Shown: one piece after another, positions 17,105-27,530 of the stretch
How the letters are laid out: each line of letters opens with the position of its first letter
Numbering within the stretch: the stretch's first letter is position 1
Origin: Victivallales bacterium
Lineage (GTDB): Bacteria; Verrucomicrobiota; Lentisphaeria; Oligosphaerales; Oligosphaeraceae
Assembly: GCA_017535315.1 (NCBI GenBank)
Contig: JAFXUD010000002.1
Location: 124,001-188,000 of the forward strand
Direction: 5' to 3'
Length of the DNA: 64,000 nucleotides
Program-made: the position numbers and the translations under genes
Notes under the pieces: generated by a model
What the model was told of the DNA's origin: nothing
Database searches by the model: none
The model's input: the letters and a program-made list of their open reading frames with translations, nothing else

Positions 17105-20100
17105 ATGAAACCCATTGCCCTTTTTCTCCTCTTCGCCACAAGCCTGTTTGCCGCAGAATCCGTTATCCTGGCCAAACCAGAGATGTTTACCTTGGGCGGA
17201 GGTGCTTCTTTGGACAACGCAGTTCGCACAAGCGATGCTCCTTCCATCAAATTGACCTGCGACGATGCCAAGAAGACAATAAAGGCCGAGATGGAACTGC
17301 CATTGGATGACGACATCGAGTTCTATGAACTTTCCTTCTATGTCAAGGCGGAGAATATCCTTTCGGACAAGCCAGACACGCATGGTGCGGACATTTGGCT
17401 GAAACCTGCCAAGGGCGGCGCGCTCCGCTTTTCATCGCGCGGCTCCTACAGGTCGGATACGGGAAGCTTTGACTGGAAGAAAGCAAGCTACAAGGTGAAT
17501 GTCAAACGCTACCTCAAAGAGAAGCCAGCCAAGCTGATTCTCTATCTGACCTACGCGACAGGCACGGTCTGGTACGACCAGGTGAAACTGACGCCCTTCA
17601 ACAACAAAACCCAGCAGAGTGCTTCGGAGAAGGAGCAATACACCTTCGGTATCTTCCCGATGTGCTACCAGAAACCTGGCGAGGTCTATGAAATCGCGGA
17701 GAATCTTCCTGCACAGTGGAGCCTCAAATGCCTTGTTCGTCCCAAAGCCCCGAAAGAAGGCAAAGTGACCCTCATACTGGAACTCCCTGATTTTCTAGAG
17801 TTTTCAGGCATTGGCGGCCTCGTCTCCCAAACCCAGGGGAACTATTTCCCAAAGCAGAAGGTTCTAGAGGAAGAGGGGCGTCCTGGTTATCGCAAATACA
17901 CGGTCAATTTCGACGAGCTCCTTAGCGGAATCGTCAAGTCCAACTGGCGGCGCAACGGTCTGATGGTCAATGCCAGGCAAGGCAGTGCTGGCAGGAGCGG
18001 CTACTGCCACTGGCAGGTCAATGTCAATGGCGTGAAGGCCGATGGAGGCAGTGAGGCAATTACCGTGGTTCCACTTGTGAAGATGGAAGCTGCGCCATGC
18101 CGTCGCTTTCTCGTCGGCGTGTTTTCCCCTGCCGCCAAGTTCTCCGCCTTCCGTGGCGGACGCGAAGACCAGGCGATGACCGAATTCTGGCACTCCCTCA
18201 CCAAGTCGGAGCCCCTCCTTTTTGGAAGTCCTTCCCACGGCATCCATGATGGCTACCAGCAGGTCATCTACATGGGCGGAATGTACATGCAAACGTGGCT
18301 CCCCATACCCGAAATGGTTGAGTTCAAGAAATCCGCGCCGCCACAGTCCGGTCGCGCCACAATTCCCAGTTGGTATGTGCTTGATGACCCGAACGGCACC
18401 TTTGCCGCCTATCAGGACGCGCTTTTCAAGTGGCTTAGGCAGAACTTTTCCCATACAAAAGAGATATTCCTCAACGTGGAACCATACGTCGAGCAGGGCT
18501 ACGACCAGGGTGGACGCGAGCGCTTTGCGCGGGTGCAGCACCTTGCGACAGTCCCCACCGAGGCAGAGTGTACAGGTCCTTTGCGTACACAATGGGAAAG
18601 CTATATGATTGACCTCCATCGCCAGCTAATTAAAAAGCTTGCCGACAGGATTCATGCAGAGGGCTATCGTCTCCTGCTCTGTACCAATAAGATTGATTCG
18701 CGCTTCGGCCCAGGCACATGGACTGCTGGCGTCGATGCGATGGATGCGGACAAATACGTTGACGAAAACCTGATTATGGGCTACGCCATCGGCACGAAGT
18801 TCTTTGACGATGTTATGCTCAACCGCCGCTATCAGTCAAAGTCGATTTTTCCTGGGCAGGACCCCGCGGAGGAGCTGAAGGCATGGTACGACATCTACAC
18901 GCCGCCAGGTATTCGCCAGAACGTGGTGGCGGCAGCCGCCCTGGGGTGTATCGGCCTCTGGTATTATCCTACTGACCTCCTCTCCGCCAAATACTTTAGG
19001 GCCATAGCCGACGGCTATGCCATGGTGTCGAAATACGAGGAATACTACATGGATGGAAAACGTTGCGATGAGCGTTTCAAGCTTATTGCGAAAAACTCCG
19101 CCACGCGTACCGTGACTGGCAACGATGGTAAGCCCGTCACCATCTACTACCCTGATTTTTCGGGGAAAATACGTTTTACGGCCCACGACTGGAACGGAAA
19201 GACCCTGCTGACCATCTTCAACTACACTGAAGAACGGTTGATTCTTGAGGCTTCGCAGACCAGCGGCTCTTTCCTTGTGGCCGTCAATCCGATGGATGTG
19301 GCGCAAGCAGTCACTGACGAGCTGCCTAATCAGGCATCCTTGACCGCCGAGGCTGCTGCGGCTGGGCGCAAGTTCGGGAGCCCCATTCTGAAGGAGAGCA
19401 GACAGGGGGATGCATCCATCACCTGGGCTGCAGGCCATAAAGGCGAACCCGTGATACGACTTGCAAAAGGCCGTTTCTCTGCCGATTTTGATGTTTTCAA
19501 CTCATTGGAGATAAATGGATTGCGTATAGGCGAAAAAGAGATTCTCCGCAACGGCTTCATCGGACGAGTCGCGTTTCACATCCCAAAACAGGAACCTGTG
19601 CGAGGTGAGGTCACCGAACTGAATATCATAAAAGGCTCCCCTACTGTGAAAATCGCCTATCGCGTGCCGCGCTTCGCTGACGAGGATACTGCCGTCAATC
19701 CACTTGAAAAACTGGAGATTCTGCGCACCTACCGCGTTACAGGTGAGGTGTTGGAGGTGGAAACCTCCTTCCACAACCCAACTGACAAGCCAATACCTTT
19801 CCCCGTGCGACTGGTGACGCAACCTATGCCTGGGAGCCGCTTCGGCGCGGCCAGGCGCGAATTGACCACGGGAAGCCTCACCGTCGGCGACGTGGCTGAT
19901 TCCGTCTATCTTGCCGAGGGTGCGCAAAGCACCTTCCTGCCTCAAAACCGCAATGGCCTCTGGACACCTGCGCCGCTAACAGTTTCCGCGCAGGATGGAA
20001 TGCTACGCGAATCGGTGACGGTGGAGCCAGGAGATGGCTTCAGCGGCTTCTACAGTTGGCTGGGCACGCGCGGCGATTTCGTCCGTACGGTGGAACTCCT

Positions 20101-20161
20101 GCTTCCTGAAATCCCTCTTGCACCTGATGAGATTCGCATCTTCCAATATAGAATCAGGTAG
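17105..20161 (+). CDS. Large secreted protein, putative glycoside hydrolase
   Basis: A protein of 1018 residues beginning with a signal peptide (MKPIALFLLFATSLFAAES). Residues about 20-170 look like a beta-sandwich carbohydrate-binding module (paired FYVKAENI and YLTYATGTVWYDQVKLTPF). The middle (about 330-650) alternates strands and helices in a barrel-like way: EIFLNVEPYVEQGYD, GYRLLLCTNKIDSRFG, DENLIMGYAIGTKFF, AAALGCIGLWYYPTD. The rest is beta-rich and resembles the C-terminal sandwich domains of glycosidases. The E/D-bearing strand ends are compatible with catalysis, but I cannot name a family. It stands alone downstream of the ribosomal terminator and ends head-to-head with the yhhJ stop. 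Confidence 0.55.
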   Translation: MKPIALFLLFATSLFAAESVILAKPEMFTLGGGASLDNAVRTSDAPSIKLTCDDAKKTIKAEMELPLDDDIEFYELSFYVKAENILSDKPDTHGADIWLKPAKGGALRFSSRGSYRSDTGSFDWKKASYKVNVKRYLKEKPAKLILYLTYATGTVWYDQVKLTPFNNKTQQSASEKEQYTFGIFPMCYQKPGEVYEIAENLPAQWSLKCLVRPKAPKEGKVTLILELPDFLEFSGIGGLVSQTQGNYFPKQKVLEEEGRPGYRKYTVNFDELLSGIVKSNWRRNGLMVNARQGSAGRSGYCHWQVNVNGVKADGGSEAITVVPLVKMEAAPCRRFLVGVFSPAAKFSAFRGGREDQAMTEFWHSLTKSEPLLFGSPSHGIHDGYQQVIYMGGMYMQTWLPIPEMVEFKKSAPPQSGRATIPSWYVLDDPNGTFAAYQDALFKWLRQNFSHTKEIFLNVEPYVEQGYDQGGRERFARVQHLATVPTEAECTGPLRTQWESYMIDLHRQLIKKLADRIHAEGYRLLLCTNKIDSRFGPGTWTAGVDAMDADKYVDENLIMGYAIGTKFFDDVMLNRRYQSKSIFPGQDPAEELKAWYDIYTPPGIRQNVVAAAALGCIGLWYYPTDLLSAKYFRAIADGYAMVSKYEEYYMDGKRCDERFKLIAKNSATRTVTGNDGKPVTIYYPDFSGKIRFTAHDWNGKTLLTIFNYTEERLILEASQTSGSFLVAVNPMDVAQAVTDELPNQASLTAEAAAAGRKFGSPILKESRQGDASITWAAGHKGEPVIRLAKGRFSADFDVFNSLEINGLRIGEKEILRNGFIGRVAFHIPKQEPVRGEVTELNIIKGSPTVKIAYRVPRFADEDTAVNPLEKLEILRTYRVTGEVLEVETSFHNPTDKPIPFPVRLVTQPMPGSRFGAARRELTTGSLTVGDVADSVYLAEGAQSTFLPQNRNGLWTPAPLTVSAQDGMLRESVTVEPGDGFSGFYSWLGTRGDFVRTVELLLPEIPLAPDEIRIFQYRIR

Positions 20162-20172
20162 AAAACGGTTCC

Positions 20173-21282
20173 TTACGCGACGGATTTGCGGAATCGTGCG
20201 AGGGAGCTGCTGAAGAGGACAGCTCCGATGCCAGCCAACCAGAGGAAGGGTTTCCAGACCACGTCAAAGCCAGCACCACGGTAGAGAATCGCCTGGCTGA
20301 ACTGCACGAAGTGGGTGGTCGGGGCAAAGTTCATGATGAGCTGGATGGCCTGGGGCATGCTTTCGCGCGGGGTCATGCCGCCTGAGAGCATTTGCATCGG
20401 GATGAGCACGAGAATAAAGAGCATGCCCAGCTGGGGCATGCTTTGGGCGATGCACGCTAGGAAAATCCCCATAGAGGTGACGGCGAAGAGGTGCAAAGCC
20501 AACCCGAAGGTGAAGAGCATCACCGAACCGCCAATCGGTATGTGCATCAGCCCCTTGATGACCACGAGCACGGAGAGCGTGGCGGAGATTAATACCGCCA
20601 CTCCCATCGACCATATCTTGGAGGCGATGATCTCGAACTCCGTGACAGGCATGACCAGCAGGTGTTCCAGCGTACCACTTTCGCGCTCGCGGATAAGGGC
20701 CGCGCCTGTCAGAATGATGGCCAGCATCGTGATGTTGTTGATGAGCTGCATGACGCTTTCGAACCAGGAGATGGTCAGATTGGGATTGAAGCGGTTGCGG
20801 ATGACGCATTTGGCAAGGGAGGTCTCGGAGCCTTTGGTGAACTTGGCTATCTCCGCCAAGGCAATCTGCTGGATGTAGCCCGCTCCCGTGAAGGCCTGCG
20901 TCATGCGCGTGGCATCGACGTTCAGTTGGATTTCAGGGCCGTTTCCCGCCAGCACGTCCTTCTGGAAGTTCACGGGGAAGACAAGGACGAAGGTATAGAG
21001 GCCGCTGTCCATTCCTGCGTCGATTTCGCCCTGGGTTATGCTGATAGGTGGCATGAAGTAGGGCGGCATGAGGGCGTCGGTGATGTGCTTCGACAGTTGC
21101 GAGTTGTCCTCATCGACGATGGCGACTGCCGCGTTTGTGAGGGAATCGGGGTAGGCTTTGGCGGTGACGTAGATGGCCATGGTGAAGGAGTAGATGATGA
21201 GAAGCATCATCAGCCAGTCGCCAAGAAGTCCACGCAGTTCCTTGATGCCAAGGTTATAGATGTTCTTTATAGTCTGCCACAT
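20173..21282 (-). CDS. yhhJ: ABC-2 type permease, YhhJ-like
   Basis: A protein of 369 residues. The N-terminal NLGIKELRGLLGDWLMMLLIIYSFT closely follows E. coli YhhJ (stated as the family signature). One N-terminal helix is followed by a periplasmic loop (about 45-170) and a block of five C-terminal helices, the usual ABC2_membrane_3 layout. It starts 2 bp after the RbbA-like gene and is the last gene of the HlyD-RbbA-YhhJ unit, in the same order as yhiI-rbbA-yhhJ in enterics. It probably forms an inner-membrane exporter with the RbbA permease half; the substrate is unknown. Confidence 0.9.
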   Translation of the reverse strand: MWQTIKNIYNLGIKELRGLLGDWLMMLLIIYSFTMAIYVTAKAYPDSLTNAAVAIVDEDNSQLSKHITDALMPPYFMPPISITQGEIDAGMDSGLYTFVLVFPVNFQKDVLAGNGPEIQLNVDATRMTQAFTGAGYIQQIALAEIAKFTKGSETSLAKCVIRNRFNPNLTISWFESVMQLINNITMLAIILTGAALIRERESGTLEHLLVMPVTEFEIIASKIWSMGVAVLISATLSVLVVIKGLMHIPIGGSVMLFTFGLALHLFAVTSMGIFLACIAQSMPQLGMLFILVLIPMQMLSGGMTPRESMPQAIQLIMNFAPTTHFVQFSQAILYRGAGFDVVWKPFLWLAGIGAVLFSSSLARFRKSVA

Positions 21283-21284
21283 GG

Positions 21285-24053
21285 TTATTTTTCCTGTTTT
21301 TTGAGAAGCAGGATGCCAACGCCAAGGATGATTGGCACCGTGACGAGTAGGACAATGAATGGCGTCAGCAAGTCATTGAATTGAAGTGCCTTGTTGAAGA
21401 TGCCGCGGCAGATGAGCAGCATGTGCGTCGTCGGGTAGATTTCACCGACGATTCGAGCAACGCCCTCCTGCGTGGAGACGGGGTTCATCAGTCCGCACAT
21501 CGACTGCGCGGGCAGCAGCGTCCCGATCATCGTCATGAAAATCACGGCAATTTGGCTGCGTGTGACGGCGGAGAAGAGAAGGCCCATGCCTGTGGAGATG
21601 ATGCAGTAGATGAACAGGCCGACCACAAGGGTGAGGAGGCTTCCCTTGATGGGCACATCAAACACGAAGACCGCCATCAGCAGCATGATGATGAAGCTCA
21701 GCGTGGAGAAGAGGATGTACGGCATCTGCTTCCCTATTAGGAACTCCCCACGGCTTAGCGGCGTCACATACAGGTTGATGATGGAGCCCATCTCTTTTTC
21801 CCTCACGACAGCTAGAGCCGCCAGAATCGCAGGTATCATCAACAGCAGTATGGGAATCACGGCAGGCACCATTGCGGGTAGGCTTTTTACATCGGGGTTG
21901 TAGCGGTTTCGCGTCTCGACGGTGACCGTTGACAGCCCCGCAGAGGAGAGTGCTTTGCTTTCCAGCCATTTGGCGTGCAGCCCCTTCACGTAGCCATTGA
22001 TGGTTTCGGCGCGTGAAGGCATGGCGCCATCCACCCAGAAGGCAATTTCAGGCGAATACCCCTGCTCCACCTGCTTCCCGAACTGCGGCGGTATCTCCAC
22101 GACCAGGCTCAACTCGCCGCTTGTCATCCGTCGGTCAATCTCTGCATGGTTCAGGACAGGCGGCTTCTCGGAGAAGTAGCGTGAGCCAGAGATGTTCAGG
22201 GCGTAATCCATGCTCAACTGACTGCCATCGTTGTCCAGCACGGCAAATGAGAGGTCCTCCACGTCCATGTTGATGCCGTAGCCCATCACAAGCATCAGGA
22301 GCAAAGCACCGAAAATGGCTAGCGTCAGGCGGATGGGGTCGCGCGTCAATTCAAGGGTCTCGCGCCAACTGCATGTATAGACGCGCTGCCAGTTGAAGAA
22401 CTTCCTGAAAAAGTGCGATACTAGGTTTTCCTTCTGCGGAGCAGGCGTGCTTTCAACGATGGTTTCAGGCGCAGCGGAAATTGGCTCCTGTGCAGGGGTC
22501 AGGGCGTTGGAGGTGGGGTCGGCATCCTGCAGGTAGCCAATGAAGGCCTCTTCAAGGGTGGCTGCCTTGCGTGCCTCCGTCAATTCCACAGGCGTTCCGC
22601 AGGCAAGCGATTTTCCTGCGTGCATGAGGGATATGCGGTCGCAGCGAGCCGCCTCGTTCATGAAGTGGGTGGTGATGAAGATGGTCACCTTGTCCCGCCT
22701 AGAGAGTTCGATAATAAGCTCCCAGAAGCCATCGCGGGCGACGGGATCGACGCCCGAGGTCGGCTCGTCCAATATCAGAATCTGCGGGCGATGGATGGCT
22801 GCAGCGGCAAGTGAAAGGCGCTGCTTGAGACCCAGTGGCAGGGAGGCGGGCGTGATGTGTTCGTAAGGCTCCAACTGGAAGCGCTGCATCATCTCCTGCA
22901 CGCGGCTTTCCACCTCGTCTCGTGGGATACGGTAGAGCCTTGCGTACAACTCCAGGTTCTGGCGCACCGTCAGCTCGCTGTAAAGAGAGAAGAGCTGCGT
23001 CATGTAGCCGAGGTTCTGGCGCACCGCCATGCTGTCGTCCCCGACAGGCTTGCCGAAAAGCTTGGCCTCGCCCTCTGTCGCAGGCAAGAGGCCTGTCAGC
23101 ATGCGCATGGTCGTGGTTTTACCACAGCCATTGGAACCAAGAAAGCCGAAGATTTCACCTTTGCGGATTTTAAAGCTGACATGATCCACAGCGGTAAATG
23201 AGCCAAAGCGCTTGGTTAGGCCGTCCGCCTCTATAGAGTACTCTTCACCTGCGGTCAGCTCAAGGGGCGGCACCGTCAGCTCTTTATGGTTCTGGCGCTT
23301 CTCCACTGGTAGAAGTTGGATAAAGGCGGCGTCGAGGTTGTCGCGTTTTGTGCGTTCAAGAATCTCCTTCGGTGTGCCAGTGGCAAGCACTTGGCCGTCA
23401 TCCATGGCGACGAGCCAGTCGAATCGCTGGGCCTCGTCCATATAGGCGGTGGCCACGATGACCCCCATGTTGGGCTGTTCTGCGCGGACGTTATCGACGA
23501 GGTCCCAGAACTGTCTGCGCGCCAACGGATCCACGCCTGTCGTCGGCTCATCTAGGACCAGCAGATCGGGGTCGTGAATCAGCGAACAGCATAGGCCGAG
23601 TTTCTGCTTCATGCCGCCCGAGAGCTTTCCTGCTGGGCGGTCGAGAAATCTATAGAGGCCTGTGCTTTTGGTGAGGTGGTCGATTCTCCGCCGTCGTTCG
23701 GCGGCATTGTGTCCGAATAGGCGCGCAAAGAACTGGAGGTTCTCCTCCACAGTCAACGTGAAATAGAGGTTTTTGCCGAGGCCCTGGGGCATATAGGCGA
23801 TTTTGGGGCAGACCTTGTCCCGATGCGCCTTGTCGCGCATGTCGCCCCCCAGCACGTAAAGGCTCCCCTGCGGAGGCATGGCGTGCGCGCCCGTGACGAG
23901 AGAGAGCATGCTGGATTTTCCCACGCCATCGGGACCAATAAGCCCTACGAGCGTATGCGGCGGCACCTCCAGCGAGAGGTGGCGCAGTGCCTCCACCTTG
24001 CCGTATGACAATGACACGTCCTGAAGGCGCACAATGGGATTCTCTTGATTCAT
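21285..24053 (-). CDS. rbbA: RbbA-like fusion of two ABC ATPases and a permease
   Basis: A 922-residue fusion. The first ATPase has Walker A GPDGVGKS (40-47), signature [10 protein letters not shown] and Walker [15 protein letters not shown]. The second starts near 275 and has GSNGCGKTT, a degenerate signature ([12 protein letters not shown]) and [13 protein letters not shown]. From about 565 it is an ABC-2 permease with one helix, a long periplasmic loop and five C-terminal helices. This matches E. coli YhiH/RbbA in order and length. In E. coli the protein has been linked to ribosomes, but next to HlyD and YhhJ homologues a two-permease exporter is the simpler reading. Confidence 0.93.
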   Translation of the reverse strand: MNQENPIVRLQDVSLSYGKVEALRHLSLEVPPHTLVGLIGPDGVGKSSMLSLVTGAHAMPPQGSLYVLGGDMRDKAHRDKVCPKIAYMPQGLGKNLYFTLTVEENLQFFARLFGHNAAERRRRIDHLTKSTGLYRFLDRPAGKLSGGMKQKLGLCCSLIHDPDLLVLDEPTTGVDPLARRQFWDLVDNVRAEQPNMGVIVATAYMDEAQRFDWLVAMDDGQVLATGTPKEILERTKRDNLDAAFIQLLPVEKRQNHKELTVPPLELTAGEEYSIEADGLTKRFGSFTAVDHVSFKIRKGEIFGFLGSNGCGKTTTMRMLTGLLPATEGEAKLFGKPVGDDSMAVRQNLGYMTQLFSLYSELTVRQNLELYARLYRIPRDEVESRVQEMMQRFQLEPYEHITPASLPLGLKQRLSLAAAAIHRPQILILDEPTSGVDPVARDGFWELIIELSRRDKVTIFITTHFMNEAARCDRISLMHAGKSLACGTPVELTEARKAATLEEAFIGYLQDADPTSNALTPAQEPISAAPETIVESTPAPQKENLVSHFFRKFFNWQRVYTCSWRETLELTRDPIRLTLAIFGALLLMLVMGYGINMDVEDLSFAVLDNDGSQLSMDYALNISGSRYFSEKPPVLNHAEIDRRMTSGELSLVVEIPPQFGKQVEQGYSPEIAFWVDGAMPSRAETINGYVKGLHAKWLESKALSSAGLSTVTVETRNRYNPDVKSLPAMVPAVIPILLLMIPAILAALAVVREKEMGSIINLYVTPLSRGEFLIGKQMPYILFSTLSFIIMLLMAVFVFDVPIKGSLLTLVVGLFIYCIISTGMGLLFSAVTRSQIAVIFMTMIGTLLPAQSMCGLMNPVSTQEGVARIVGEIYPTTHMLLICRGIFNKALQFNDLLTPFIVLLVTVPIILGVGILLLKKQEK

Positions 24054-24112
24054 AATGGTGAAATGGCGAAAAAACAGTGCGTATTGGAAAGGAACAGAAA
24101 CGGCAGAGTTAA

Positions 24113-25198
24113 CTATTTCTTCGGGGATTCACCAGTTCTTTCCTTGTAGGTCTTCAGATGGTCTGGCCAGGGCGTGTTGTCGTCCAGCTTGACCCATGCA
24201 ACGCCTGGGAGGCCTGTCTTCACATATTCGATGTATTGTTCAAGCAGCTCTGGGGCGATGCGCGCCTTGATGCGGAACATGAGCTTCTGTCGCTCGATTT
24301 GTGTCTCCACGGTCTTGGGCGTGAACTGGGCTGTGCTGGCGACATATGAGACGGCGGCGGGCACGGGGTATTCGGGTATGGCATCCAGGACAATCCTGAC
24401 CTCTGTGCCAATCTTTACCTTGCCTGCGATACGTTCAGGGAGGAAGAAGGTCATATAGATGTCAGTCAAATCCACCAGGTTGAGGACGCGTCCTCCAGCA
24501 GAGAGAACCTCGCCTTTCTGCGCGATGCGGTACTGAATGCGCCCTTTGCGCGGGGAGACGAGGAGGGAGTCGTCGATGTCTGCTTTGATGCGTGCGATGT
24601 CGGCGTCGGCTGCCATGACCGCTGCCTTTGCGCCCTCTGCATCCGCTTTGGCAACCGCCACGGCGGCTTCCGCCTGCTTGATGCCAGCCTGGGCTGATTC
24701 GTAGGCGGCCTTGGCGGAGAGGTATTCCGCCTCGTCGTCATCGAACTTCTGGTCTGAAACGACCTCTTTCTTGTGGAGGGCCTGCGTGCGGCCATAGCGT
24801 TTCTGCGCGCCTTCCATGATGCTCTGCTTCTGGGACGCAACCGCTTTGGCCGCCGTGACTTCGCTCTCACGGACCTGAATCAGGGCGATGGTACTGGCCT
24901 CCGATGTGACCGCCTGTTTCTTTTTGGCCTCTGCCTGTGCCAATTCTGCTTTCAGAACATTCAGCTGCATCTGGACGAGCGGTTGGTTCTCCTTGACAAA
25001 ATCCCCTTCATCGACCATGATTTCGTCAATACGCCCTGCGAGTTTTGTGGAGATGCTGATCTCCGTGGCTTCCAGGCGTCCATTGCCAGAGGCAAACTGC
25101 GAGTTTGCCTCTTCCGCCACCTTTTGGCGCCTGTGGTAAACTAGCCCGCCGGCAACAACGGCAATAACAAGTATGATTATAACGATTTTTCCTTTCAT
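24113..25198 (-). CDS. HlyD-family periplasmic adaptor subunit
   Basis: A 361-residue protein with an N-terminal membrane anchor (residues 4-21), a biotinyl-lipoyl-like half ([21 protein letters not shown]), a long alpha-helical hairpin (about 75-190, Ala/Lys/Glu-rich) and a beta-barrel half. It is the YhiI-type adaptor that would link the RbbA/YhhJ pump to an outer-membrane channel. I chose ATG 25198 because GGGAG lies 7 nt upstream; an ATG at 25219 precedes that site. It is the first gene of the exporter unit, and no TolC-like gene is present here. Confidence 0.93.
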   Translation of the reverse strand: MKGKIVIIILVIAVVAGGLVYHRRQKVAEEANSQFASGNGRLEATEISISTKLAGRIDEIMVDEGDFVKENQPLVQMQLNVLKAELAQAEAKKKQAVTSEASTIALIQVRESEVTAAKAVASQKQSIMEGAQKRYGRTQALHKKEVVSDQKFDDDEAEYLSAKAAYESAQAGIKQAEAAVAVAKADAEGAKAAVMAADADIARIKADIDDSLLVSPRKGRIQYRIAQKGEVLSAGGRVLNLVDLTDIYMTFFLPERIAGKVKIGTEVRIVLDAIPEYPVPAAVSYVASTAQFTPKTVETQIERQKLMFRIKARIAPELLEQYIEYVKTGLPGVAWVKLDDNTPWPDHLKTYKERTGESPKK

Positions 25199-25250
25199 GT
25201 CATTTCTCCCATGCTTCATTCTCTGGAGGAATAGAGCGTTCTTCTATAAT

Positions 25251-25323
25251 GAGGTAATTTCAAAACTATCATCGAAATGCGCGTCGAACGACACGCATTT
25301 TACGCCAGTTTTGAAATTTCCTC
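25251..25323. repeat. GAGGTAATTTC-family inverted repeat, medium copy
   Basis: Arms GAGGTAATTTCAAAACT (25251-25267) and AGTTTTGAAATTTCCTC (25307-25323). The 39-bp core contains CGAAATGCGCGTCG and a matching CGACACGCATTTT. It lies 4 bp after the stop of the SagB-like gene and upstream of the HlyD gene. Its arms and core match the ends and inner part of the copy at 7959-8112. Confidence 0.88.
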
Positions 25324-25326
25324 TAA

Positions 25327-25959
25327 TCAATCTTCCTTGTCTGGCCAGCCGACGCATTGGACGAGGGTCACCTGCTGGGTGTCCTTCAGCCCCATCTCCT
25401 TGGCGAGAGTGGGTGGGAAGCTGGCGCGAACCACCGTCGCAAGACCCGCAGAGGCGCAGTAAAGATAGATGTTCTGCGAGAGATAGCCCGAGTCAATCTC
25501 GCTGAAATCCTTGTTGCCTAACGAGGTCGCCTTTGCCTTGTCCGCCACAATGGCGAGCGTGACAGGGGCATCCAGCACAAAGTTTTGGCGGAGCTTGCCG
25601 AGGGTCGCAGGGCGGAGGTCCTTTGCAACGGTGCGGACGAGTGCGTGCTTCTCCGCATCATAGAGCCAGCAGCCATCTTCCTTGAGTACATAGACGTCCA
25701 ATTCCTGCAGGTTGATGGCGGTTGGGGCCGTGCGCAGCCCTGGACGGTTGAAGCCCCACGTCGCCCACAGCAAATCGCCCAAGACATCTGGCTGGATGGC
25801 CGCTTTGCTGTTGAAGGCGCGTGAGCTCTTGCGATTTGCCAACGCCTCCATCAGCGGCATACCACCCTTCTTGTTCGGTTCGGGGAGCTTTACCACAGTG
25901 TCGGCGGCATTCAGTGCGCAAAGGGCAACAGCAATTAGGGAGAGGATCTGTTTTTTCAT
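25327..25959 (-). CDS. Secreted SagB/ThcOx-type nitroreductase
   Basis: A protein of 210 residues from the ATG at 25959, preceded by AAAGGAAACGACC. A signal peptide (MKKQILSLIAVALCALNAAD) precedes a nitroreductase fold with ANRKSSRAF at the start (FMN-phosphate contact), LLWATWGFNRPG, GLRTAPTAINLQ and a late GLATVVRASF. This pattern belongs to the SagB-like branch, which includes azoline dehydrogenases but also many exported oxidoreductases of unknown role. There is no precursor peptide or YcaO gene nearby, so a role in peptide modification is unsupported. It is the gene directly upstream of the HlyD/RbbA/YhhJ unit. Confidence 0.85.
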   Translation of the reverse strand: MKKQILSLIAVALCALNAADTVVKLPEPNKKGGMPLMEALANRKSSRAFNSKAAIQPDVLGDLLWATWGFNRPGLRTAPTAINLQELDVYVLKEDGCWLYDAEKHALVRTVAKDLRPATLGKLRQNFVLDAPVTLAIVADKAKATSLGNKDFSEIDSGYLSQNIYLYCASAGLATVVRASFPPTLAKEMGLKDTQQVTLVQCVGWPDKED

Positions 25960-26033
25960 GGTCGTTTCCTTTTTTGTTTTTTGTATTGTCTCTATATATG
26001 GTTTCATGTGACAATGCTCATGCTAGATAACTA

Positions 26034-26073
26034 CCCCCTAACCACTAATAACTAACCACTAGTCACTAACCAC
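26034..26073. repeat. Single arm of TAGTGGT heptamer repeats
   Basis: TAACCACTAATAACTAACCA and onward, made of imperfect 7-mers (ACTAACC type). It runs directly into the TGA stop of the next gene (26074-26076, minus strand). Same family as 37857-37978 and 42358-42395. Confidence 0.75.
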
Positions 26074-26553
26074 TCAGAGAGGGTACTCCCTGTAGATGGA
26101 GGGATTGTTTCTGGCGGAAAGCATGAGCCTTGGCAGTTCGGTGTCCAAGTTTGGGAAGGCGCCAACGGGGAGGTCTATTTTCTCCTTTCCATTGTCCAGC
26201 AGCCACTTGTTTCCCTCGCGTGGCACTGTTACATTTTCCATGTCCTCGAAATGGATGAAATGCCTGAAGCCCATCAGTCGTATGCAGAGTGTTCCATCCG
26301 AACAGACGAAAATGACGCTGGCGACCGCCGACATGGCGGTCATCAGTCCACAGAAGAAAAGGATAGTCCAGATGCCGCAGCAGATGACCAGGCCGATGCT
26401 TGTGCCTCGCTCCGTTTTGCAGAATGTGGAGGCTCCCCATGCGCAGAGGACGGCAATGACCAGGTAGAGGAACCAGCGCAGGAGGACGCGCCGATTCGTC
26501 CAGGCACTGTTTGCCTTGATGACATCGTGTATCTTATATATTTTCTTTTCCAT
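26074..26553 (-). CDS. Hypothetical membrane protein with PH-like tail
   Basis: A protein of 159 residues from MEKKIYKIHD. Two helices are visible, RWFLYLVIAVLCAWGASTF (about 26-44) and IGLVICCGIWTILFFCGLMT (about 53-72). The C-terminal half is soluble and beta-rich (VIFVCSDGTLCIRLMGFRHF, then DMENVTVPREGNKWLL), similar in outline to small bacterial PH-like or YcxB-like tails. Function unknown. It starts 8 bp after the CPBP protease gene ends, so the two are probably co-transcribed. No clear ribosome site is seen. Confidence 0.65.
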   Translation of the reverse strand: MEKKIYKIHDVIKANSAWTNRRVLLRWFLYLVIAVLCAWGASTFCKTERGTSIGLVICCGIWTILFFCGLMTAMSAVASVIFVCSDGTLCIRLMGFRHFIHFEDMENVTVPREGNKWLLDNGKEKIDLPVGAFPNLDTELPRLMLSARNNPSIYREYPL

Positions 26554-26561
26554 CGGAATTG

Positions 26562-27341
26562 TCAGCCTGTGGTATTGGTGAAGAGCAGGATGAAAGCAAC
26601 CAGGTTGTAGAGGCTGTGAAGAAGGATAGCGCGCGGAATGCCCCCCAGTGAACGGGCATGCTGCAGGCACATCCCCAGGAAAAAAAGGCTCAAGACGTAT
26701 TGTGGATGTCCGTGCATCAGGCCAAACAATACGGAAGAGAGAAACCCCGCCCACAGCGGGCTGATGCTTCTTATGCAGCGAAAAAGAACAAGTCGGATGA
26801 GCACTTCCTCTGCAATGGGCGCGATGATTATCGAACTGACGCCCGATGCCATCCAATAGAGGAGATCGCCTTCACGCCCCAAAGCTTCAATCACTTGTGA
26901 GGTAGGTTGGATACCAAGCGTCTGGCATAGATAGGAGGATACACCGTTTAGTATTAGAATTACGGGATATATTAACAGAAGAAAACGCAGAGAGGCATTC
27001 AGCATCGTTCGAAAATCCTCTGGCTGCGATGGAAAATCATAGGCTTCCCTGAAGCCATTGCGGCGGACACTGGGGAACAACGCCAACAGGCAGCCGCCAA
27101 AGGCGAAAATCTGATAGGGCATGATGCTCAGCAGCAGTAGCTTCATCTGAGACAACTCAGTGAAGCATGAGCGTATGCCGATGAACAGCAGCAGACCTGC
27201 CAGCAGACTTAGCAGCCCGATGGCACAGACAGGCCTGTACTCTCGGTCGCGTGCAAGCAATTCCCTGTCTGGTTGGCAATGAAGCGGTTCTCCGCAGAAC
27301 CAACCCAGTACTGTTCGCCAATTTATGCCTTTATCGCTCAA
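26562..27341 (-). CDS. CPBP-family intramembrane metalloprotease
   Basis: A 259-residue protein with about six to seven helices. The three CPBP motifs are present: AEEVLIR (E178, E179, R183), FGLMHG with H210, and LLHSLYNL with H242 and N246. Bacterial CPBP (CAAX-like) proteases act within the membrane, often in processing or immunity; the substrate here is unknown. The start is TTG at 27341, with GGAG 8 nt upstream; the next in-frame ATG is 66 codons later. It is divergent from the ClC gene. Confidence 0.88.
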   Translation of the reverse strand: MSDKGINWRTVLGWFCGEPLHCQPDRELLARDREYRPVCAIGLLSLLAGLLLFIGIRSCFTELSQMKLLLLSIMPYQIFAFGGCLLALFPSVRRNGFREAYDFPSQPEDFRTMLNASLRFLLLIYPVILILNGVSSYLCQTLGIQPTSQVIEALGREGDLLYWMASGVSSIIIAPIAEEVLIRLVLFRCIRSISPLWAGFLSSVLFGLMHGHPQYVLSLFFLGMCLQHARSLGGIPRAILLHSLYNLVAFILLFTNTTG

Positions 27342-27463
27342 TCAACTATCTCCATATCTACCAGGAACATTTTTTAAACTAATAATATATCACCGTGAAA
27401 AGATAATTGCAATTGCCAATCCCAACAGGTTGGTGTATATTATCCAAAATAATTGTATTGGGT

Positions 27464-27499
27464 CAGTCCCATGTCCCGCGTCCCATGTCCCCAACATGG
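27464..27499. repeat. Short GTCCCRY heptamer repeat
   Basis: GTCCCAT GTCCCGC GTCCCAT GTCCCCA followed by ACATGGG, which can fold back on one CCCATGT. It lies between the divergent CPBP and ClC genes. Same heptamer type as 53331-53535. Confidence 0.75.
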
Positions 27500-27530
27500 G
27501 TTATTGCCTGATTATCGTTAATTTGTTTTT

